Below the pieces are notes generated by a model. That model ran no database searches and was not told the origin of the DNA. It saw only the letters and a program-made list of their open reading frames with translations. From assembly GCA_963513935.1 (NCBI GenBank), contig OY740776.1:7532724-7596723 (forward strand): a stretch of DNA of 64,000 nt, in the 5' to 3' direction. The stretch is from Aphrophora alni (lineage: Eukaryota > Arthropoda > Insecta > Hemiptera > Aphrophoridae). Position 1 is the first letter of the stretch; each line of letters opens with the position of its first letter. The translations under genes were made by a program, and so were the position numbers. Positions 54,761-64,000 of the stretch are shown piece by piece.

Positions 54761-57700
54761 CCATTAATAGGCCCAAAGGTTATTATGACCGAAAGGTTTT
54801 TTGGTTTAAACAAGAGAAAAAAAAATTATTTATTTATTTGAGTGTTTATTATTTTAACTGTTTAAATTATTCAAGTAATTTTAGTCTTTTTTCAATAAAC
54901 CAACAAGAAGTGTTTCTCTGCAAGTAAAAAGCCAAGTTTGTATTTAATATCCCAAACACAACATATTGAAGCAGGTCTTAGTTTGTCCTCTGCTACAGCG
55001 GAGTAGAGATTAAATATTGAAGTGAAGTGACAAAGAGAGTTGTTGCATTATTAATCATATTTGAGAAGGCTCACTATCACCTCTTTGCCTAAATGATAAG
55101 GTTTGGTAAGATAAAAAGCATTGTCTTAGTGAGCATATATTTTATTATCTATTTACTAAAATAAATAGGTCTACCTTGACATGAAATGATTCCTCGTAAA
55201 AAGAATTAGATTAAGTTTTGACCTAATAATAAACTCTACGAACCTTATGTAAAGCTTAGTTAAATCTTATTCAGATTTAACTTATTGAGTTGGTCTATAC
55301 AGTTCATTGTTTGTTATGCACTTTAATTTGATAACATCAAAAGCCATAGGTATCGATAACAAAATTTGGAGTTGAGGGTTGATTGGGTGTGAAAAGGGAT
55401 GGTGGCTTTCAATGTTGTACAACCTTCTACATTTTTCTGGTACAGTTTACAACCAGTTTGGATTTTTTCAGTACACCTCCAATCAATTTTTAATGTAATT
55501 TTACTGAAAAAAAAATTTTAACCTAGCGAGCGAACGCATAGTGGGCCGATTTTTATTTTATTACCACCAAAACTCATATTAGTCCGTGCCTTTCAATTTG
55601 ATATATCACAAGATATAGGTATCCATTACAAGTTTTAGAATTGAGGGTTGTTTGGGGTGAAGAGGGTGGTTTTGGGTTTTGTACAAATGTTTTTATAATC
55701 TCCCCCTATGGCTAAACATCTTCACAGTAAACATTATTTGAGTAACTTTTTCAAGATTTAAAAAATAATTAGGGTGGGGAGTTTTGAAAAAATAACCCGA
55801 TTTATATTATTTAATTGTCTCATGACTGATAAAAGAACTTAAAACCATCCTCTGTTAAAACTCCATCCATTTATCGAAACTATAGAATTGACTTCAAATG
55901 CAGAAACATTCATTAAAAATTACTCATCATAGGATGTGAATTTCTTTTGTTGTTTTTTTGTATGTCTACTTGTTTGTTGACTTCGGCCTTGGTAGTAATG
56001 TGTAGACCTACAGAATAGTAAAATGAGCTAATAGAGGTTCGTGTCAATCCTAAATAAGGATGAACTACGAAAACCAGTTTCAAACTACTAAAAATTTTGT
56101 AACAATGTTAATCAAACATATAAGTTAAATTTGATTACTACATGAGCTGGTAGGTTGTCATTTCCTCCCAAATTTTGATACAATTTTGTTTATGAGTGAT
56201 CAATTTTATTTATTGTAAAAAAAAAAAAAAATATTGTATATAGTTGACTGGAAAGTTTAAAAAAGTAGCTATTATGGAACGTTCTCTAGATGTATTTAGA
56301 GAAATATTTTTTGAATTTGAAGTCTCCTGCCATTTTGAAATTTATATACAAAATTTTCTGGTTTTTGAACTAGCTGATTATTTGTAAAACTGATCATCGG
56401 TACCAAAATTATTTCACAAAAAGTCCCTTCCTCTACCTTAACTTTTGTGTGAACCTAAATAGATCCAAAACCTCTTGGGACTGTTAACTAGATCACCTGA
56501 AGTTTGTTTATGATAGTTTACAATTTTGCACCTCTACCTAAAAGGGGGGTACTCAAAATTTTCAAATGAGAACTCGCATCTTTGTGACATGTCGCATTAA
56601 ACGGCATAAAAATACAAAATGAATGTTGCTTACAAAATATTTTTCGGATGACCCTAACCAAAATATATTTGAGACTTTTGAATTATAAAATCGCTAAATA
56701 TGTGAAATAAGAATACTAAACAGTTTTTAAAATGTTTGCTAGACTAATCTGAGAGACAATTCAAAGTTGAACTGAATTCCCTATTATAGTTAACCTACCT
56801 GTCCCCAAAAAGTGTGGTACTTTTTGGCACATTCAAAGTACAAAAAAGAACCACGTCATGAGATATATCAAATTAAATTGCTTTTAAGCCAACACTAATG
56901 GTACCAACAAATTTCAAAATTAACTTTATTTAATTTTTACAGTTAATTTGATGGTTACATGAAGTGAGTAAAGTTTCTCCCCTTCACCTCAACTTTTGTA
57001 TGAATTTAAATAGAGCCAAACCCTTTCGATTGGTCGCTATGTTGGATAGGATGAACTTAAAGACCTCTAGTTTACGTCATTATTCTTATTTTTAAAAGGC
57101 CTTTAAAATGAGGTATCACTCTATAGGGGTTGCTATTTAAAATTCTTGACATACCCCAAACTACCCCATTTTGGTTGGTAAGGGTTGAAAATGTTGAAGT
57201 TCAAAAAACCCCTTCTTTGGTTATCTAAACTTTCCCCAAAGCAAATGTGTCTATTTCCATTAATAAAAAATAATAATAGGGGGGGGGGGCTTTTAGGACA
57301 CTTGGTATAAATAATTAAGAGACTAACTAATTTTTCTTAGAGAAAAAAGTGTGATGTTATGACTTTTTTTTTTAAATATCAAACTCGGTTTCCATTTTAT
57401 AGGCTATTACAATATTTTATTCTAAAACAAAAAACGAGTGATTTTGGTGCGAATTTTTATTTTTTTTTATTTGAGAAGATAAATTTTTTAAGCGATATAA
57501 CTAAATAATAAATATTTTTGTATGTCTGTGTTTTTTTTTTTATATCAAAAACTTCAACATTGTATAAAACTCTTGAAACTAAAAAAAATATATATCTTTA
57601 TTTTTATCTAATCATTGCAACCAAAAAACTGAAAAAAGTTCTCCAAATTTCATTAGATCAAAGTAAAACAATTTTTAATTTTTTAATATTTTCCCCAAAA

Positions 57701-59997
57701 AGTTGAGTATAAAATTCCTAGAATTTCTAAAATCTCTATTTTTTTTATTGAGAAACTTAACTCAAATAATTTTTTTTTTTTTATAAAATGCTTGGTTTTT
57801 GTTCTTGGATAAAATGCTGGATTAAAAGCTTAGGCTTTCCAGTTAAAAGAACAGAAGAGTTTACTTTAAACTGTACTTAAGAAAACATAATGTCATCCCT
57901 GAAAATAAAACATTTTCTGTACTTTAGATATTCACGTTTCTAAACTTTTTAATGCCCCACCCAAGAAGATATTATATTAGTAATCAAAAGAACATTTGCA
58001 TTTATGTTAATATTGCTCTTATCTGATGATTTGCACAGTTGACAATGAAAACAAAAAAAGTGTACTTTATATAGTCAAGACAAAACATAATATGTGAAAA
58101 CATCAAACTCTTTGTCAAAAAGAACAATGGAAATGACGAGTATAAAAGGTTTCAACTTTGAATAAGTAATATAAAGCCATTCTTTTACCTTGAATTAACT
58201 CAAAGTAATGAGAACGAGAAACAGTAACATTGAATTGGGCGGAATTTCGTATAAAGGTTGTTTTTTCAGATTCATTAGCGCAAAGTCTTTAGCTGATCAC
58301 ATTGTTTAAATTTACTTGATGATTTCCTTGTATTCAAAAAACGTACGATGTAGGGTTATATTTTAACAACAAAACACATAATGCTGTCTAAGTACTAAAA
58401 AACTTTTGATTCAACCTGCACAGGTGTTTTGGAGTGAGTCGATATATATTGGCAATTGTAAAAAATACCTAAACTGATTACGGATAGTTTAAGATATATT
58501 TTTTACTTTTTATTAGATATTTAATATGTTCTTAGTTTCACATTCCCAAAGGTAGACTGAAGGATGATTTTTAATGGAATTTCGAGGTTTTTTTATTTTT
58601 TTATTGGTATGTTTTCAATTTATTTGTGTCAGGAGATGATCGTTTTATTTCTTTTTAGATTATAACATTTTTAAAAACTTTGTTTATGTTTTACGTGTGC
58701 TAAAACTGGTTTTTCTTAAACTCGATGATGATAATTTTGATGTTAATCAAAATAATGTCCTGTGATACCTTTTATACACGCACTACCTGCATCTTCACCT
58801 CTGTGGAATCGAGCTTCCTTGCTATTTGTGTCATATGGTGGAGTATATAAAATCACCTTTAATGTTGAAACGATAGGAATAATTCATTCAATTATAAATA
58901 ACATTTTAATTACGTACCAACTTTGTAATTGCTATTGTATATTATTGCTGAAATCTCAAAACAGTATGGATGACATGAAGAGAAATAAGAATATGGATTT
59001 TTTCTTAATTTGTAGCAAATAAATGTTTCAACATGTCTAGAACTACTGCACCGATTTAAAAAAAAAATTTCACTTTCAAAATCGTATACCATTTTGTCAC
59101 TGAAAATTTTGAGGAAATATATTGAAAATTTGGATTTCCTTTTTTCAGCTGCAAAACAAGTTTTTAATTGAGGAACATCTTCATGTATTTCTAAAAAATT
59201 TTCAGTTCTCATTAGCTTTCAAATGATGTACGAAATTTATCACTATGAAACATATATGATCTTGAAAATTTTAAGAGTGAATATGTCGAAATTTTTGTTT
59301 TCTTATTACTCTTGCAGACAAATATTGTTATGACTTGGAAACTGGGGTGCCAATTTTAATCAAACATAGTCTAAAATCTGACCAGATTGCATTCTTACAT
59401 GTCGAAGAAAGCTGCATACATTAGCCCTCACATTATTACAACAGTGACAAAGAGATGTTGTTTTTTTATAAATGTAAAAATGCATAAAACATAGGCCTTT
59501 GTCTAATCACTTCAAATGTTAGGAACGGTACACATTTTGTTGTCAAGGTTACGTCTTACCATGTTATTAAGGTTGCAATAACCTTTTAAAATATTAAAGA
59601 TTTCGACACTTTAGTAATGTGAGATTATTGTATGCTGAATCAGGTGATGTTTGGGTTGTAAATTAATATTTGTGTTTTGCCTTAATCATCTCTATTTACT
59701 GATATAGCCTATGTATGATTCACTTTGTGAGAATGTTTCTATGCCAATTATACTTTGTCACATATGGCACAAGTTTTATAGGGTTAAAAAAAATGATGTG
59801 TTTATTATGGAAATATCCGTTTTGAGGCCCTGTGAATCCAAACATTTTGTAGTGTAGATTATACAGCCCAATTATTGGTGGGTCATCTTTTTTCTGGAAT
59901 AGGTCCAATTCCAAAATTTGCTTTTGCCATTGTGACAAACTTTTCTGCCATCATGACCTGATAAAAAGAAAAAGAAAAGAAAAGAATGTAAAACCAG

Positions 59998-60125
59998 GAC
60001 CCCTGTCCTTGAATAGCTCTGGTCAAGAGGGACCTGAGAGGAAAGATGAAAGAGAGGGATCTAACTCAGGACTACATGAAGAAAGGTGTAGATCCAGCTA
60101 GGTCCTTTTGGGATTGCTTAGCGTC
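59998..60125 (+). repeat. Dispersed repeat family E, copy 4
   Basis: CCTTGAATAGCTCTGGTCAA, GAGGAAAGATGAAAGAGAGG, GGTGTAGATCCAGCTAGG. This is the cleanest copy. Confidence 0.75.
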
Positions 60126-60774
60126 CTTTACGGACTCACTATATTCAATCCCTGAGGGTTAATAGAAAATTTCTAAAAAACTGCATACATTTTTCTCAAA
60201 TGTAGCCAGTAATGTATTGGTCGTTATCTACTCAGAAAATGTTGTTTTGGGAGTTGAAGGTAAAAAACAAAACACTGTCAATGGCACCATCAATAAAAGA
60301 TTTAGTTTATACAAATTAATTAACTAATTTTGTAAAAATTTTTGTGAAATGTGAAGATTACTGAAGTAGATATACAAGTGAACAAAAGAAAAAGGTTCAG
60401 TAATAATTATTAATATATGAAAATGAATCTTGGTTGTCGTCATTAAAAATTCTAGATCAAATACGATATACACTTAGGTGAATTTATTGTACAAGTGATG
60501 AATGTTTAGAGGCTAATTTAAAATACAGTATGTCATTATTTTATCACAATTTTCACAAAAGTTGAATGGCGACAATCCTTCTATATGAACTTTACTTCAC
60601 TTTACTTGTATATGAGAGGGATTTCAGTATTGAAAAAAAATTACACTTTTTTTTTCTTTTTCACCCAAAATTTGTGTAAGTGGGTTTTTAGGAGTTGATG
60701 ATGAATATTTTGTTTTTGAGTGTGTGAGAAAGTTGGTGTAATATTTTTGTAATTTTTATTTTATATGAGTTCCA

Positions 60775-60940
60775 AAGAGAGAGAGAGAGAGGGGGGGGGG
60801 TCGTGAAGGGACACTTTTTCAATTAAGCGTATGATAATCAGTAGAGCAGTGAATGATATTTCGAGAGAGAGCGGACGTGAAGGAACACTTTTTTTGAATG
60901 AAAGGTGTGATTTTTGAGAGAGAGAGAGAGGGGGGGTTAA
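60775..60940. repeat. (GA)n with degenerate about 80-bp repeats
   Basis: Three GAGAGAGAG-type runs, each followed by G-rich sequence; two are followed by CGTGAAGGGACACTTTTT and CGTGAAGGAACACTTTTT. A local tandem repeat arrangement. Confidence 0.75.
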
Positions 60941-62289
60941 GGAGGATTCTTTTGCTTCATATGACTCTTCGTGTAGAAATATGTGTTTTAAAAGTAATTT
61001 CATTTTCATACAAAATACTTTCATAAAAATTCTCATAGTATTGAGACTGGGGTATTTTTACTTTTTCACACATACTTTATTTAGAAATCTATTTTTAAAG
61101 GTCCTCCAAATCAAAAAAAAAATGTGGTTTTTGGAATGTTGTCTGTCATGACATGTGTAGTGCTCTTCAGCTCAAATGCATGGACCAATTTAACTCAAAT
61201 TTGGTATGTGGGCATATTTTTGCCGTATGTTGCGACTATTTACTAATTTTTTTGATAGCTCAAAAATATCATTTTCTCTAAATTGGACGATTTTGATAAA
61301 GTTTGCTCAAGTGTAGCCACTAAGAAACTAAATACGTATGGTTTGTTATTTCTCAATAAATGTTGGTTCGTAAGTTATTTGTAAAACACCAAAAAACTGC
61401 TATGGGATTTAATTTCCCTAAATTGGTTCTACTTTGGCTCAGATAATGGTCATCTGAACCATTATGTAATATTAGTAACCCAAACATTTGTGCAAGTTAA
61501 AAAGTATTACATTTCACGAATAATTTGTAAAAAAACAAAAATCTACCTTTGACCGCTGTTATTAAAAGTTGGCTTTTAAACAAATACGATTTAAACTGAG
61601 GTTGTGTTTATGTGAAGAAAGTTAGGGCTATTTAAATATATAGATATGGCGCCAATGGATCATTTTCATTTTTTGACTGACAACTACAGAACTAACATTT
61701 TTGGTAACGATTAGTCTTTATTTCGTTTTGATGATGGCTGGATGAGAAAGTTTGTGCAATGTTTTTGCAACATTTCTTTGCTAGTATATGGTTTTGTGGA
61801 GAGTATGTGAGTGTGTGCAATCGTTTTGCACCGTTTACTTTAAATAGTCCAAGCATTGAAGTGTACGTCCTAGGCTTAACAGTACAGACAAGTCATTGAC
61901 TTTAAAAAGTTCATCTCTTTACTTTTACAGTTGGCAGTACTGTATACCTTCTTTTGATGAGTGAAGCAACTCAGCAAATACTCGTAGAATAAAAGCATGT
62001 ATTAATTATGCACTAAGTTAATGAATGTTTCTAAAGCAGACAAGTATAATGGGAGAAATAAATTATGTAGATCAAGTCAAAACTTTGCCATGTGTATCAT
62101 TATGGAGATATAAGGACTCCTACCAGCATTTACTGTTGAGTCATTCTTTTTTTTATGAAGATTTAATAATGTAGTCTACTTTCTAAATTTAACTTAATGG
62201 AAACAGTGTCCTTCAAATTAACAATAAATGGAATTAAAGTTTTTTTTACGCACATATAAACAGCAAAATCAAATACCACTCAAACTTAA

Positions 62290-62770
62290 AATTAATAAAC
62301 TGTGTGAAAACATTGCACAAATTTTCTCACAAACGTGATTAAAATCAAGCTTTTAATGATGGTAAATGTTTTAAGTTTTTTAGTAATTTTTTCTGTGACT
62401 GTGTACATTGGTTTGGATAATTAATTTTCATATTTCACTAAAATTTGAACAAGATCTGTTAACCAGATTTTGAAAAATTAAGTATTTTATAACAGCCCCA
62501 TGGCTGATTTTTTGTTTTTTTTCCGATTACTCACAAACTGACATTTGGAGAGGTGGCAACCGTTTTATTTAGGTCCTTAGAGGGTACACTTCTTGGAAAA
62601 TTTTATCAAAATCGTTGGAGCTGATTTTGAGAAAATTATAATTTTGTGTTTTGTTCTTATGGCAGCTGCCCCCCAAATTTTGGGGTATTGTAAAATGGAA
62701 ATGTCACGAGGTATGGTCAAAATATGCCCACATAGCAAATTTGATTACAATCAATCCACGATTGTGAGCT
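62290..62770 (+). repeat. Dispersed AT-rich repeat, copy 2
   Basis: Same block order as 4930-5520, ending with GGTCAAAATATGCCCACATA and AAATTTGATTACAATCAATC. Confidence 0.7.
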
Positions 62771-63654
62771 GTTGTTACTCTATGGGCTTCAAAAATGGAT
62801 ATATTTGCACGAAACATCAATTTTTCAACCATCCCATAACTTACTCTATATTAGATATAAGAGAAATTAGAAATGAAAAAAAAAAATTAAGTAATATCTT
62901 TTAAAGGCCTCTTTTTACTGATCTCCATGACTAGGTCTTTGGACAACTTTTGACCTGGAAATGCCAATCTAGTATTAGAATGAAGTTTTTTAGCATATGT
63001 ACTGCCGAAGCACGTACAAAACAGCAAGGGGGGGGGGAATATTGTCGTTGATTTTTTTATGAAAAGACACTTTTTTTGACTACAGTGTTTGTTGAAATTA
63101 TTTGTAATATCCCTAGGCCTAGTTTTATGCAAAGTCGTTGAGATTATTTTTATCACATAGATTTAGTATTCTGGTCATTAACTAACTGGAAATATTGATC
63201 CCATTTTTTTAATAGCTCATGAGTCATACAATTGGAAACAATTGGGCGAGAAATGGGATCATTCAAGAAATAGTCATTGTCTAAGCAAACAAAATATTCT
63301 CAAATAAATTAGAACACTTAATTTTTTATTTCATCAGGTTTAGTTGGACTCCCATCGTGATAATTTATACAAACTTCATTTTATTTTGAGTATGTAAACT
63401 TTAGATAGTTTTTATGTATGAGGGAGAAAATATTGTCACCCACTAAAAGCAAAACAAACAAAAAACAATTAAATGGTCCTATCTCTAAATCAAATTTTGA
63501 TTCAAATTCAGAATTAAACAGTATATGTTTATTATAATGAGATATTATATTTTACCACTCTGTCGAAGTCATTTGGGGATATTTACTAAGTCTTCTACAA
63601 ACACAACCTATTGTTCATCATCACTTTAACAAAAAAACAAGAAAAGAATATTTG

Positions 63655-63795
63655 ACCCTAGCTCTCCAATAGCAACCAGAAGAGAACAAGTGTTGGTTAA
63701 GAGAGACCCGATAGGAAAGATGAAAAAGAGGGATCTACTTAAAGACCACATGAAAAAATGCGTAGATCCAGTTAGGACCCCCCACTGTACAGCGA
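63655..63795 (+). repeat. Dispersed repeat family E, copy 5
   Basis: CCTAGCTCTCCAATAGCAAC, ATAGGAAAGATGAAAAAGAG, GCGTAGATCCAGTTAGGACC. A long open frame here reads the repeat and is not taken as a gene. Confidence 0.7.
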
Positions 63796-64000
63796 TCCCA
63801 GTGCCTCTGACAAGCTCTAGGATCTTGTGTAGGGTTTTCTTATCAAAATTTATATCTGATTTCTGGAGGTTGACTTCAGCTGAAGTCAAAAATTCTCCTT
63901 CTTTTGGCCTCCAGCACCCTCCAATCAATGAAAATTTGTACTGCAGTGTCAGGTACGAGACCACAAAACCAACAGTTAGGTGAGACTTGTAGTTGTCCCA

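Larger units (their letters stand above)
50482..64000. other. Khc intron 1 (continues past the window)
   Basis: No exon was recognised. It holds an inverted-repeat element with a 5S rRNA piece, a hairpin, four copies of repeat family E, and loosely repeated AT-rich segments at about 55300-55700 and 56800-57000. Otherwise it is AT-rich with homopolymer runs. Confidence 0.75.

Noticed and set aside
58022..58060. CTGATGA followed by GAAAAC
   Set aside because: No convincing stem II, and no pairing for stems I or III. A chance match in AT-rich DNA.
63626..63983. Overlapping open frames of 112 and 97 codons at the right edge
   Set aside because: Both run through dispersed repeat family E, whose other copies have no shared reading frame.
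50482..64000. Second Khc exon
   Set aside because: Looked for a frame beginning K-V-Y-x-F-D after an acceptor in phase 0 and found none, so the exon is taken to lie beyond the window.

Overview
The window looks like nuclear DNA of an animal, most likely an insect: very AT-rich, GT-AG introns from about 60 bp to over 13 kb, and two genes whose exons read as close matches to insect and animal proteins (the ubiquitin-conjugating enzyme UBE2J2/Ubc6 and kinesin heavy chain Khc). The high density of mariner, pogo/Tigger, piggyBac, hAT, Helitron, copia, gypsy and LINE remnants fits a large arthropod genome. Hemiptera is a guess only.

Genes, all on the + strand. (1) About 904-15811: the internal part of a gene with tandem FLYWCH zinc-finger units. 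Seven exons are visible. The FLYWCH second-half exon (213 bp) and the exon after it (85 bp) each occur twice with identical lengths and phases, so a two-exon cassette was duplicated. Neither end of the gene is certain. (2) 26288-43858: a complete five-exon, 237-codon UBE2J2 gene, a tail-anchored ER ubiquitin-conjugating enzyme, with poly(A) signals just downstream. (3) 50335 onward: the first coding exon of Khc, with a CRE-like promoter element upstream. Its first intron runs past the right edge of the window. The three genes have unrelated jobs and are simply neighbours.

Everything else is intronic or intergenic and mostly repeats. The 15.8-26.2 kb gap holds LINE and deleted mariner fragments, two MITE families, a fold-back element and a decayed copia pol. 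UBE2J2 introns hold a piggyBac deletion derivative with TTAA duplications, a mariner N-terminus, pogo-type MITEs, a hAT element with an 8-bp duplication, an antisense gypsy-type gag and an antisense Helitron/Pif1-like helicase piece. The 43.9-50 kb gap has a pogo MITE, a mariner nested inside an older repeat, and a LINE reverse transcriptase remnant. The Khc intron has a 5S rRNA-derived fragment inside an inverted repeat, a 20-bp hairpin and several copies of short dispersed repeats.

The most unusual signal is a set of dispersed sites that fold like small type-I hammerhead ribozymes: a C-U-G-A-N-G-A core or a close variant, a short stem II, GAAA, a two- or three-bp stem III, and a pairing stem I. 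They lie near 3.5 kb (two copies), 9.3, 12.1, 14.15, 28.3 and 46.8 kb, with weaker relatives near 11.9, 23.95 and 30.0 kb. Several sit in long inverted repeats. All the better ones appear to carry one extra nucleotide between the core A9 and stem II. This resembles the ribozymes of Penelope-like elements and animal retrozymes, but no Penelope reverse transcriptase was found here.
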